A stretch of DNA of 64,000 nt from RYN-230 sp963829725 (GTDB lineage Bacteria; Actinomycetota; Actinomycetes; Streptosporangiales; Streptosporangiaceae). A program made the position numbers and the translations under genes. The stretch lies in the NCBI GenBank assembly GCA_963829725.1, contig CAWHJW010000009.1:310001-374000 (forward strand). Reading direction: 5' to 3'. Positions 49,223 to 57,685 of the stretch are shown here, piece after piece (positions within the stretch are counted from its first letter, which is position 1; every line of letters begins with the position of its first letter). The notes beneath the pieces are model-generated. The model was not told the DNA's origin. It searched no databases and worked only from the letters and a program-made list of their open reading frames with translations.

Positions 49223-49990
49223 TCAGGCCAGGGTGAGGATGCGCGGGCCGCCGTCGGTAATGGCCACGGTATGCTCCACGTGCGCGGCCCGGCTGCCGTC
49301 GGCGGTACGCAGCGCCCAGCCGTCCGGGGCCGTCAGGTACGTGTCGCTGCCGCCGGCCATCAGCATCGGCTCGATGGCCAGCGCGAGGCCCGGCCGCAGC
49401 CGGTAGCCGCGGCCGGGACGGCCCTCGTTCGGCACGTGCGGGTCCTCATGCATGTGACGCCCGATGCCGTGGCCGCCGAACCCGGACGGGATGCCGTAGT
49501 GCGCCGAGCGGCCCACGCTGCCCACCGCATGGGAGATGTCGCCGATCCGGGCCCCGGGCACCGCCGCCGCGATCCCCGCCGCCAGGGCCTTCTCCGCGGT
49601 CTCGATGAGCAGCAGGTCGGCCGGGCGCGGCGTGCCCACGATGAAGCTGATCGCAGCGTCCCCGGTCCAGCCGTCCAGGGTCGCGCCGCAGTCGATGCTG
49701 ACCAGGTCCCCGTCCCGCAGCGGGTAGGAGTCCGGGATGCCGTGCACGATCGTGTCGTTCACCGAGGCGCAGATCACCGCGGGAAACGGGGTCGGCGCGA
49801 ACGACGGGTGATAGTTCAGGAACGGCGAGCTGGCCCCCGCCTCGCGGATGACCGCATGCGCCGCCTCATCCAGGTCCTGCAGCGTCACGCCGACCGCCGC
49901 GGCCGCCCGGGAAGCCGCCAGCGCCCGCGCCACCACCCGGCCCGCCTCGCGCATCGCGTCCAGCGCCTGGTCGGTCTTGATCTCCACCAT
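49223..49990 (-). CDS. map: Methionine aminopeptidase, type I
   Basis: A 255-residue enzyme removing N-terminal Met from nascent proteins. The five metal ligands are in standard contexts: DLVSIDCGATLDGWTGDAAI (two Asp), GHGIGRHMHEDPHVPN (His), LAIEPMLM (Glu) and AAHVEHTVAIT (Glu). The substrate His is in NDTIVHGIPDSYPL. Short N-terminus, type Ia. The ATG at 49990 has GGGAGC upstream. It is not next to adk/secY, so it may be one of several map genes in the genome. Confidence 0.93.
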   Translation of the reverse strand: MVEIKTDQALDAMREAGRVVARALAASRAAAAVGVTLQDLDEAAHAVIREAGASSPFLNYHPSFAPTPFPAVICASVNDTIVHGIPDSYPLRDGDLVSIDCGATLDGWTGDAAISFIVGTPRPADLLLIETAEKALAAGIAAAVPGARIGDISHAVGSVGRSAHYGIPSGFGGHGIGRHMHEDPHVPNEGRPGRGYRLRPGLALAIEPMLMAGGSDTYLTAPDGWALRTADGSRAAHVEHTVAITDGGPRILTLA

Positions 49991-50076
49991 GTCCCGCTCT
50001 GCTCCCGCCGTGCCCGCCTGCCAGGTGGTGTCACCGGCCACCACGCGGTGCGTTCTGCCCGGAAATCCAGGGCATG

Positions 50077-50100
50077 ACGCACCGGCGTGAGCCGGTGCGT
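50077..50100 (-). terminator. Hairpin after the S9 peptidase gene
   Basis: ACGCACCGGC (50077-50086), 4-base loop, GCCGGTGCGT (50091-50100): a perfect 10-bp stem directly adjoining the S9 peptidase stop and upstream of map. It probably ends or attenuates peptidase transcription; there is no U-run. Confidence 0.6.
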
Positions 50101-51960
50101 CTAGTCCTCGGCCCGCCCGCCGAGATGCCGGGCCAGGAAGCGCTCGGCTGCCTCGTAGAAGCGCAGCCGGTTCTCCGGCTTGGCGAACCCGTGACCCTCG
50201 TCGGGGAACAGCAGGTACTCGTGATCGATTCCCGCCTCGGTCAGCGCGGCCACGATCTGCTCCGACTCGGCCTGCTTCACCCGCGGGTCGTTGGCGCCCT
50301 GGGCGATGAGCAAAGGGATCCGGATGTCGTGCGCCCGGGATAGCGGGGAGCGGGACCACAGGAAGTCGGCGTCCTTCCCCGGGTCGCCGACCCGGGTGTG
50401 GAACTGGGCGATCATCGGCGCCCAGTACGGGGGGATGGTCTCGATCAGCGTCTTGAGGTTGGACGGCCCGACGATATCGACCGCGCAACGGAACACCTCC
50501 GGGGTGAATGCCGCACCGGCCAGCGCGGCGTAACCGCCGTAGGAGCCGCCGTAGATGGCCACCCGGCCCGGGTCGGCCCAATTCTGGCTGCCCGGGCCCT
50601 GGCCGGTCGCGTAGGCCACCGCGTCCACCAGGTCGTCGTGCATCCTGCCGCCCCACTCCCGGTCGCCGGCGTTGACGAACGCCTTGCCGTAGCCGGTGGA
50701 GCCGCGGAAGTTCACCTGCACGCACAGGTAGCCGCGGTTGGCCAGCCATTGCGCCTCCGGGTCGAACCCCCAGGCGTCCCGGGCCCACGGGCCGCCGTGC
50801 ACGTTGAGCACCATCGGAAGGCACTCCCTGGGTGCGCCCGGCGGGAACGTGACGTAGCCGTGGATGGTCAGCCCGTCCCGTGCGGTGAACGTGAACGGCT
50901 CCATCGGCGTCAGCTCGTAGCGGGACAGCTCCGGGCGGCTGGAGCACAGGAACTGCCCGGTGCGGGTGCGCCGGTCGTAGCTGAAGTACGGGACGGCGCC
51001 GGTGTCGGTGGTGAACGCGACCAGCCAGGTCTCGTCCGCGTCGTCATGATCGGCCAGCGACGGGTCGCCCGGGTGCAGCGCGCGGATCGCGTCCAGGTCG
51101 GGCTGCACCGCCGGGTCCAGCACCCGGTACTCCATCCGGTCCTTGAGGAACGTGACGATCTGCGGCTCACGGGTGTCAGGGTGCAGCCGGAGGCCCGCCA
51201 CGTCCGCCTCGGGGTCGGAGGCCAGCACCTGCTCCGCGCCCGACGCCAGGTCGAACCGCACCAGCCGGCCGGTGTCCGCGCCGACCGAGCTTTCCGCCAG
51301 CAGCGAGCGGCCGTCCTCGCTGAACGCCACCGGGCCGGTGGTCAGCGCATCCTCCGCGGGGACAGTGAGCAGCGGGCGCCAGCCGTCCCCGGCGCCGTCT
51401 CGCACCATGATGACCATGCCGCCGTCCGGCTGGGGAGCGATCCCGGCGCGCACCGCCAGCTGGCTGTCCGCGACCCAGCCGATGAACCCCGGGTTCTCGA
51501 CTTCCTTGGCCAGGGTGCCCGTGGTGAGGTCCAGCCGGTAGACGTCGTGCAGTTCGGGCTGGTCCTTGTTCAGCCCGATCAGGATCTCGGTGGGGAACTT
51601 CTTCTCCATCGCGACCAGCTCGGCGCGCACGTTCCCGAACGGGGTCAGGTCGCGCCGCTGCATTGTCTCTATGTCGACATCGTGCAGCCGCCAGTTCTCA
51701 TCCCCGCCGGTGTCCTGCAAGTAGAGCACGTGCCGCCCGTCGTGCGCCCAGGCGAACATGCGGATGCCGCGGTCGGTGTCGTCGGTGATCACCCGCGCCG
51801 CGGGCCAGGCCACGCCGTCCGCGCCGACCGGCGCGAGCCAGACGTTCAGCACGCCCTCGTGCGGGGCGATCCAGGCCAGCTGCGTCCCGTCGGAGGAGAT
51901 CTGCGGACTGACGCGCTCCGGGTTACCGAACAGGACCCGGCGGGGGATGAGTTCAGCCAT
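50101..51960 (-). CDS. S9-family prolyl oligopeptidase-like peptidase
   Basis: A 619-residue cytoplasmic serine peptidase. Residues 1-340 form a beta-propeller of WD/PD40-like repeats (PQISSDGTQLAWIAPHEGVL, MFAWAHDGRHVLYLQD, VAFSEDGRSLLAESS). Residues 360-615 are the alpha/beta hydrolase domain with nucleophile Ser in IYGGSYGGYAALAG, Asp in QGANDPRVKQAES and His in FPDEGHGFAKPENRL. The oxyanion region is VLNVHGGPWARD. All catalytic residues are present. Probably an acylaminoacyl- or dipeptidyl-peptidase-type enzyme. Confidence 0.93.
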   Translation of the reverse strand: MAELIPRRVLFGNPERVSPQISSDGTQLAWIAPHEGVLNVWLAPVGADGVAWPAARVITDDTDRGIRMFAWAHDGRHVLYLQDTGGDENWRLHDVDIETMQRRDLTPFGNVRAELVAMEKKFPTEILIGLNKDQPELHDVYRLDLTTGTLAKEVENPGFIGWVADSQLAVRAGIAPQPDGGMVIMVRDGAGDGWRPLLTVPAEDALTTGPVAFSEDGRSLLAESSVGADTGRLVRFDLASGAEQVLASDPEADVAGLRLHPDTREPQIVTFLKDRMEYRVLDPAVQPDLDAIRALHPGDPSLADHDDADETWLVAFTTDTGAVPYFSYDRRTRTGQFLCSSRPELSRYELTPMEPFTFTARDGLTIHGYVTFPPGAPRECLPMVLNVHGGPWARDAWGFDPEAQWLANRGYLCVQVNFRGSTGYGKAFVNAGDREWGGRMHDDLVDAVAYATGQGPGSQNWADPGRVAIYGGSYGGYAALAGAAFTPEVFRCAVDIVGPSNLKTLIETIPPYWAPMIAQFHTRVGDPGKDADFLWSRSPLSRAHDIRIPLLIAQGANDPRVKQAESEQIVAALTEAGIDHEYLLFPDEGHGFAKPENRLRFYEAAERFLARHLGGRAED

Positions 51961-52152
51961 GGACCATGCCTACCATGCCCGCGGGCATCGGCTGTACCAG
52001 CCGCGTGCGCCCGGCGCGCCAGGCCTTTCCAGGGGCCTGCCGCGGGGCTACTGTGAGTGTGTCCCGCCTCGCCCCAGACCCTGACGAGCCGTAACACCCA
52101 CCAGATGATCGCCGACGCTGGCCAGCGCCGTTGCTGGCCCCGTGGAGCGGGC

Positions 52153-52854
52153 ATGGTTGAGCCTTGCGCATGGCCGACGCCGGACACCGCGGTGTCCGCG
52201 CTGCCGGTCGCTGCCCTTGTGCTGGCGGCGGACGGGTCCGTGCTGGCCGTGAACGGCGGCTGGTCGGCGCTGTCCGGAGCCCAGCAGGCCGGTGATGGCT
52301 GGCTCGCCCCCATCCACCCGGCGGTGCGTGCCGTGCTGCGGGCCCGGCTGCGGCTGGCGGCGGCGGCAGGCCAGCGGGGCAGCCTGGACTGCCAGCTGGC
52401 GGCCCGCGGCGGTCCCCGGTGGACGCGCTGGTGGTGGTCGCCCTGGCCGGTCGGCAGCCTGCTGGTCTGCGTCGCCGATATCGGCCGCGGCCCGGTACCC
52501 GGCGGGCTGGTGCCCGGCGGGCTGGTGCCCGGCGGGACGGTGCCCGGCGGGCTGGTGCCCGGCGGGACGGTGCCCGGCGGGACGGTCCCCGGCGGGACGG
52601 TGCCATGCGGGCAGGCAGCCGGCCGCCCGGGCCCGGCGGGCGCCGGGGCCGACCCGGAAGCCGCGGTCCGGCTGGCCAGCACGGTCGTCCGGCGGCTGCT
52701 GGGTGTGGGGCTGGCCCTGGAGGCCGCGACCGGTCAGGCCAGCGGCCCTCTGGCGGACCAGCTGCGCCGGGCCGCCGACGAGCTCGACCGGACCATCCGG
52801 GACATCCGCAGCCAGGCGTTCAGCCTGCTCGCAGGGGAGGCAATCCCGCCGTAG
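52153..52854 (+). CDS. PAS protein with VPGG repeats and a His-less HisKA_3-like dimerisation segment
   Basis: About 233 residues. A PAS domain spans about 14-105 (LPVAALVLAADGSVLAVNGG, then GWLAPIHPAVRAVLRARLRL). Residues 115-154 are eight pentapeptides, seven of them VPGGL or VPGGT, the last VPCGQ. Residues 170-233 resemble the HisKA_3 dimerisation helices of DevS/DosT-type kinases: LASTVVRRLLGVGLALEAAT and ADELDRTIRDIRSQAFSLL. Where those kinases have the phosphoacceptor (LHDHVIQRL) this protein has LASTVVRRL, so the His is lost, and no ATPase domain follows. ATG 52153 follows GGAGCGGGC. It may be a dimeric sensor without kinase activity or a decayed kinase. Confidence 0.65.
   Translation: MVEPCAWPTPDTAVSALPVAALVLAADGSVLAVNGGWSALSGAQQAGDGWLAPIHPAVRAVLRARLRLAAAAGQRGSLDCQLAARGGPRWTRWWWSPWPVGSLLVCVADIGRGPVPGGLVPGGLVPGGTVPGGLVPGGTVPGGTVPGGTVPCGQAAGRPGPAGAGADPEAAVRLASTVVRRLLGVGLALEAATGQASGPLADQLRRAADELDRTIRDIRSQAFSLLAGEAIPP
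52495..52614 (+). repeat. Eight 15-bp tandem repeats encoding elastin-like VPGGX units
   Basis: Units of the form GTGCCCGGCGGGCTG or ...ACG run from 52495 to 52614 in phase with the reading frame. Seven encode VPGG(L/T) and the last VPCGQ. Near-identity between units at the DNA level suggests recent slippage and likely copy-number variation between strains. Confidence 0.9.
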
Positions 52855-53011
52855 GGCGAGGAGCGCGGGGCTGGCCAGGGAGCGCGGGGGCCCAGCCCGC
52901 CTGGGGTCAGCCTCCGGCACGGTCCCGCGCCTGTCATGCCCGGGGCCGGCCGCTGTAGCATCGCCGGGTGCGCAGCCGTGCCGGGGCCGGGGTCCCGATG
53001 ATGGGGTCCCG

Positions 53012-54319
53012 GTGACGGGCCAGGCTGAGCGCCTCGTCATCCGGGGTGGTCACCTGCTCACCATGGACCCGGAACTCGGCGACATCCCGTCCGGCGACGT
53101 CCTCGTGGACAGCGGCCGCATCGCGGCGGTCGGGCCCGGGCTGGACGCGCCGGGTGCAGCGGTGCTCGACGCCCGCGGGATGATCGTGGCGCCCGGCCTG
53201 GTTGACACCCACTGGCATCTGTGGAACACGCTGCTGCGCGGCCTGTCGGGCAGCGGCCCCGGGTACTTCCGGGCCTGCGCCCGGCTCGGGCCCGCCTTCG
53301 GCCCGGGTGACCTGCACGCGGGCACCACGCTGGCCTGCGCGGAAGCCATCAGCTCCGGCATCACGACCGTTCATGACTGGTGTCACAACGTGCGCGGTCC
53401 CGCGCACGCGCAAGCCGGGGCGGCCGCGCTGGCCTCCTCCGGGCTGCGGGCCCGGTTCTCCTACGGCTATGCCGCCGGGCACCCCGACGACCAGCCGATG
53501 GACCTGGCCGGCCTGGCCGCCCTGCACCGTGACTGGGATCCGCGCGGCGGCCGCCTCAGCCTCGGCATGGCATGGCGCGGGACGGGCGGCAGCAACCCGG
53601 CCATGCGGGTGGCCCCGGCCATCTACCGCAAGGAGATCGAGGCCGCCCGCGGCCTGGGCCTCCCGGTGACCGTGCACGCCAGCGGCCCGCCGTCGGCCGC
53701 CGGGCAGATCGCCGCGCTGGCCGCGGACGGGCTGCTCGGGCCCGACCTGCAGGTGGTACACGCCACCTGCGCCACCGGGGCGGAGCTGGCCCAGCTGGCC
53801 GAGGCCGGCAGCCCGGTCAGCCTGGCGCCGTTCAGTGAGCTGCTCATCGGCTACGGCCTGCCGCAGACCAGCGCGCTGCTCGCCGCCGGGATCCCGGTCG
53901 GCCTGTCGGCGGACACCACGGCGCTGACCGGCAACGCCGACATGTTCGCGATCATGAAGCTGACCCAGGGGCTGGTGAACGCGGCCGCGCATGAGGAGTT
54001 CGCGATGACGGCCCGCCGCGCGCTCGCCCTCGGCACCATCGAGGGAGCCCGCACGCTCGGGCTGGCCGGGGTCACCGGGTCGCTGACCGCGGGCAAGCGG
54101 GCCGATGTCATCGTCGTCGCGGCCGACGAGCCGAACCTGGGCGTGCTCACCGACCCGGCCCAGCTGCTGGTCACGGCGGCCCAGCCGGCCAACGTGCGGC
54201 ACGTGCTCGCGGACGGCCGGTTCCTCAAGCGGGACGGCGCGATCGTCGCCCTCGACCTGGCGCAGGTCACCGCGGACGCCCGCGCCGCCCTGGCCCGGGT
54301 CACCGCCCGGGCCAGCTGA
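53012..54319 (+). CDS. Amidohydrolase of the chlorohydrolase/cytosine deaminase-like family
   Basis: A 435-residue metal-dependent deaminase or hydrolase. Metal ligands: HxH in GLVDTHWHLWNTLLRG, His in VTVHASGPPSA, His in LQVVHATCATGAEL and Asp in VGLSADTTALTGN. The C-terminal small domain has the usual GVTGSLTAGKRADVIVVAAD and a final NVRHVLADGRFLKRDG. GTG 53012 was chosen because the family starts just before LVIRGGHLLTMD. The substrate is probably an amidine, N-heterocycle or amide; unusual residues around the active site prevent naming it. It overlaps the convergent MFS gene by 20 bases. Confidence 0.85.
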   Translation: MTGQAERLVIRGGHLLTMDPELGDIPSGDVLVDSGRIAAVGPGLDAPGAAVLDARGMIVAPGLVDTHWHLWNTLLRGLSGSGPGYFRACARLGPAFGPGDLHAGTTLACAEAISSGITTVHDWCHNVRGPAHAQAGAAALASSGLRARFSYGYAAGHPDDQPMDLAGLAALHRDWDPRGGRLSLGMAWRGTGGSNPAMRVAPAIYRKEIEAARGLGLPVTVHASGPPSAAGQIAALAADGLLGPDLQVVHATCATGAELAQLAEAGSPVSLAPFSELLIGYGLPQTSALLAAGIPVGLSADTTALTGNADMFAIMKLTQGLVNAAAHEEFAMTARRALALGTIEGARTLGLAGVTGSLTAGKRADVIVVAADEPNLGVLTDPAQLLVTAAQPANVRHVLADGRFLKRDGAIVALDLAQVTADARAALARVTARAS

Positions 54320-55589
54320 GCCGCCGGCGTCCCGCGGCCAGGGTGAGCAGGCAGGCGGCGGCCAGGGCGACGGCGAAAACGTTGACCGAGCCCCGCAGGC
54401 CGAGGTGGGTGGCGAGCAGGCCCACCCCGGCGGTGACCAGGCCGCTGCCGCTGTAGGTCACCAGGTAGAACATGGAGATGGTGCCGGCCCGGGCGTCCGG
54501 CGGGGCGATCTCGTTGATCCGGCGGACGCCGCCCATGAAGGCCAGGCCCTGCCCGGCGCCGGCCACCGCCATCGCGGCGAACAGCACCGGCGCGCTGCCG
54601 GCCGCCCCGGCCGCGATCAGCCCGGCCAGCCCGGTGGCCAGGCCCAGCAGGCCTGCCGCCTCGGCCCGGGCGCTGCCCCAGGACCGGCAGGCGGCCTGGG
54701 CGGCCGCCGCGACCAGCAGCAGCGACCCGGCGGCCGCGCCGTCGAGCAGCAGGTTGCTGCCGCCCAGGGTGGCCGCCGCGTAGGACGGCACGAGCGCCAG
54801 CACCACGTACGCGACGGCCCAGGCCAGCAGGCTGACCAGGGCGGGCCGGACGAACTGGCCGCGGATGGCGGCCGGCAGGCGTGGCCAGCGCGGCTGCCAG
54901 CGATGGCCGCCCCGGCCCAGCGCGGCGGGCAGCGCGGCCACGGCCGCGATCGCGGGGATGAGCAAGCCGATCTCCACGCCGAAGCTCAGGCTGCGGGGAG
55001 CCGGCCCGTACTGGGCCAGCGCCCCGGCCAGCACCGGGCCGATCCCGCACGCCGCCGTGGTCGTGATGGCCGCCAGGAACGAGGCACGGGCCTGCCGCCC
55101 CCGGGGCTCGGTGAGCACCAGCCCCGCGGTGAGCGCGCCGGAGCAGGTACCCACCGCGAGGCCCTGCACCGCCCGCCCGGCGAACAGAGCGGCCGCGCCG
55201 GACGCGGCGGCCAGCAGGGCCGACCCGGCCACCGCCGCGGCCAGCCCGGCCAGCAGCACCGGCCGGTAGCCGACCGTGTCACTGAGCGGGCCGCAGACCA
55301 TAAGGGCCACGATGACCGCCGCCGCGTACACGGCGACCAGCAGCGTGACGTCGAAGGGGGAGAGGCCGAACAGCCGCTGGTAGCCCGCGTACAGCGGGGT
55401 GGCCAGGTTCGTGCCGGTGAGCAGGACGGCCAGCGCGTAGCCGAGTCCGGTGAACCGGGCCCGGCTGGCCGCGGCGGCCGCGCCGCGCGGCCCGGCCCCG
55501 CCCTGTGCCGCCCCGGCCGGGGTGGCCTGCGGGACGGGGGGAGGGCCGCCCGGGCCGGCGGCCGCCGCGGCGCGGGACTCCTGGCTCAT
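54300..55589 (-). CDS. MFS transporter
   Basis: A 429-residue major facilitator protein with 12 hydrophobic segments. A disordered 45-residue Pro/Gly/Ala N-terminus precedes TM1 (LGYALAVLLTGTNLATPLYA). The motif-A region between TM2 and TM3 reads CGPLSDTVGYRPVLLAGLA and the TM5 region has GLVLTEPRGRQARASFLAAI. Start ATG 55589 gives MSQESRAAA. No specific substrate is implied. The 3' end overlaps the amidohydrolase gene tail-to-tail. Confidence 0.88.
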   Translation of the reverse strand: MSQESRAAAAAGPGGPPPVPQATPAGAAQGGAGPRGAAAAASRARFTGLGYALAVLLTGTNLATPLYAGYQRLFGLSPFDVTLLVAVYAAAVIVALMVCGPLSDTVGYRPVLLAGLAAAVAGSALLAAASGAAALFAGRAVQGLAVGTCSGALTAGLVLTEPRGRQARASFLAAITTTAACGIGPVLAGALAQYGPAPRSLSFGVEIGLLIPAIAAVAALPAALGRGGHRWQPRWPRLPAAIRGQFVRPALVSLLAWAVAYVVLALVPSYAAATLGGSNLLLDGAAAGSLLLVAAAAQAACRSWGSARAEAAGLLGLATGLAGLIAAGAAGSAPVLFAAMAVAGAGQGLAFMGGVRRINEIAPPDARAGTISMFYLVTYSGSGLVTAGVGLLATHLGLRGSVNVFAVALAAACLLTLAAGRRRLSWPGR

Positions 55590-55714
55590 GGCCCCAGGCT
55601 GCCAGGGTCCGCCGCCGGTGGCCAAACGGCCAAACCATTCGCGCCCGCCGCGGGGCGCATGCCAGGCTCGCGGATCATGCGGTGCACACGGCCGGGCCGG
55701 GCGGCGGCGCGCGG

Positions 55715-56278
55715 GTGACGATGCACGCGGGGGAGCCCGCCATCGACGTCGGCCTGGTCTCCCGGCTGGCCGCCGGGCAGTTCCCGCGGCTGGCGCCCCG
55801 GCTGCCGCTGCGGGTCCCCGAGCCGGCCGCGCTCGGCCGCCCGGGCGGGCGGGTACCCGTTCCCCTGGGCGATCTACCGGTGGATTGAGGGCCAGCCGTA
55901 TACCGGTGAGCGGGCCGCGGGCCAGCGCCAGGCGGCCCGGGACCTGGCCGGGTTCGTGCTGGCCCTGCGTCAGGTACCGGCGGGCGCCGCGGTGCCGCGC
56001 GGCGGGCGGGCGCCGCTGCGCGAGCTGGACCGGGTTACCCGCGCCGCCATCGGCGAGTCACGCAACGTAACCGACTCCCGGACGGCCGTGGCCGCCTGGG
56101 AGCGCGCGCTGGAGGCGCCGGCCTGGGATGGCACGCCGGTATGGGTCCACGCCGACCTGCTGCGGCCCAACCTGCTCACCCGGTAGTACGGCGGCTGTGC
56201 GCGCCGTACTACCGGGAGACCAACCCGGGATTCGCGGCGCTGGCCGAACCTACCGGGGCGGAGACCCTGGCTGGATAA
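55715..56278 (+). pseudogene. Aminoglycoside phosphotransferase (APH)-family pseudogene
   Basis: Fragments of an APH-type kinase lie in three frames. Frame 1, from GTG 55715, reads MHAGEPAIDVGLVSRLAAGQ and RVPEPAALGRPGG. Frame 2 gives YPFPWAIYRWIEGQPYTGER, AARDLAGFVLALRQVP and the catalytic-type VWVHADLLRPNLLTR. Frame 3, after a stop at about 56186, reads APYYRETNPGFAALAE. Intact members have about 300 residues; large parts including DFG-like residues are missing. At least two frameshifts and a deletion are present. It cannot give a functional kinase. Confidence 0.72.
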
Positions 56279-56299
56279 CCCAGCGTCGCCGACGGTGGC

Positions 56300-57100
56300 C
56301 CCGGGCGGGGCACCGCCATCAGAAGCGCCTGCTGCTCGCGGCCGGGGTCCACGCCGTGCGCGGGGCGGCCCGGCCGGGCCGGCGGGTCGCCCTCGGCCTG
56401 CAGCCAGGCCCAGGTGTCCGTCACCGTGTCCTCGACCGGGCGGCAGGTCAGCCCGGCCGCATACGCGGCGGGGACGTCCCCGGTGCGCAGCCCGGCCAGC
56501 TCGCCGTCCGCCGGAACCCAGACCGGCAGCTCGCTCGGTCCACGGCTCGATGCCGGCCCGGCTGATGATCTCCGGCGGCACCCACACCAGCCGGGCCGCC
56601 GAGCCGGTCGCCGCCTTCGCCGCTTCCAGCAGGCTGCGCATGGTGGCGTGACCGGGCCGGCTGGCGGCGTTGAAGGCCCCGCCGGTCCCCGCCTCGGCCG
56701 GCCGCAGCAGCCACGCCGCCAGGTCACGGCAGTCAATGTACGGCAGCGGCAGGTCCGGCGGCCCGGGGGCGAGCACGTCGCCGCCGCGCTCGATACGCCG
56801 CAGCCACCACGGCATCCGCCCCACATCCGCCCCACGATCTCGCAGGGGCCCAGGATCAGGCCCGCCCGGGCCAGCAGGGCCCGGCGGCCGAAGGCCCCGC
56901 CGCCGCGATCTCGCCGCCGCGCTTGGCGGCCGCGTAGTCATCGCCGTCCCCCGACGCGGGGCCGGCCTCGACGGCCGGCGCGCTCTCATCGGCGCCCGGT
57001 GGTATCGGCCACCGGTAGACCGACCGGCTGGATACATAGCTGTAATGACCGGCCCGGCCGGTGCGGAGCTGGGCTGCGTCCCGCACGGCGCACGGTGCGC
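56300..57100 (-). pseudogene. NAD-dependent epimerase/reductase pseudogene
   Basis: Minus-strand pieces in different frames reconstruct part of an atypical SDR (epimerase) protein: YSYVSSRSVYRWPIPPGADE and GDDYAAAKRGGE (active-site region), then RMPWWLRRIERGGDVLAPGP, PLPYIDCRDLAAWLLRPAEA, FNAASRPGHATMRSLLEAAK, and finally AAYAAGLTCRPVEDTVTDTW in a third frame. The N-terminal nucleotide-binding Gly motif is missing. At least two frameshifts separate the parts. It is tail-to-tail with the APH pseudogene. Confidence 0.7.
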
Positions 57101-57149
57101 CGCTCCATGTGCTGGGAGCGGCCCGGGTCCGCCCGGCCAGTGCGGCCGC

Positions 57150-57200
57150 TTGACGCAACCAAAAGGTTGCTATAGATTTATCGCAATCGGATGGTTGCGA
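57150..57200 (+). promoter_or_regulatory. Promoter with tandem ArsR-type operators
   Basis: GCAACC-AAAA-GGTTGC at 57155-57170 is a perfect palindrome. TCGCAA-N8-TTGCGA at 57181-57200 is a second, and both share the CAACC/GGTTG element. TTGACG at 57150-57155 and TATAGA at 57171-57176 could be -35 and -10 (15-base spacing), so the first operator would lie between them and the second over the start of transcription. Autoregulation by the adjacent ArsR gene is strongly suggested. Confidence 0.7.
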
Positions 57201-57217
57201 TATACGGAGGTTCCCTG

Positions 57218-57676
57218 ATGACCGGGTCGCGGGGTGGTGCCAGGAGCTCGCCCGCCAGGCCGGCTATCTCCACGCCGCGGCCTGCCCCGGGGGCCGTCGC
57301 GGAGGCAGTCTTCGCCGCGCTCGGCGAGCCGGCCCGGCGCAGCATCCTCGGTGCGCCCGCGGCCCGCGGCCCGATGACGGCGGCCAGCCTGGCGGGCCTG
57401 CTGCCGATCTCGCGGCAGGCCATCGCCAAGCACCTCGACCTGCCCGCCGTCCCCGGCCTGGTGCTCACCGAGCCTGGCGAGCGCCGCCGGATCCGCTACC
57501 GCGTCAACGCGGCGCCGATGACGATCGCCCAGTCCTACCCTGCGGCGCTGGCCCGGGACTGGGACACCAAGCTGGCCCGGCTGCAGAGCGTGCTGGACAC
57601 CCCGGCCGCCCAGCCCGGGCCGCTGCTCCGGACCCGGCCGTACCGGCGGACTGAGCGGGCAGGCCGCACCATCTAG
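57218..57676 (+). CDS. ArsR/SdpR-type transcriptional regulator
   Basis: A 152-residue winged-helix regulator. Helix-turn-helix: AVFAALGEPARRSILG, MTAASLAGLLPISRQAIAKH and the wing GLVLTEPGERRRIRYRVN, the pattern of metal-independent ArsR proteins (SdpR type). The C-terminal segment ALARDWDTKLARLQSVLD is typical of those paired with AHSA1 or SDR genes. CGGAGG precedes ATG 57218. The recognition helix follows the unusual LGAPAARGP where most have LLLRDGP-like sequence. It heads an operon with the SDR gene 9 bases downstream. Confidence 0.87.
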   Translation: MTGSRGGARSSPARPAISTPRPAPGAVAEAVFAALGEPARRSILGAPAARGPMTAASLAGLLPISRQAIAKHLDLPAVPGLVLTEPGERRRIRYRVNAAPMTIAQSYPAALARDWDTKLARLQSVLDTPAAQPGPLLRTRPYRRTERAGRTI

Positions 57677-57685
57677 GAGGAAGTC

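Noticed and set aside
52495..52614. A CRISPR-like or satellite array
   Set aside because: The 15-bp units are head-to-tail without spacers and in frame, encoding VPGGX inside a protein gene.
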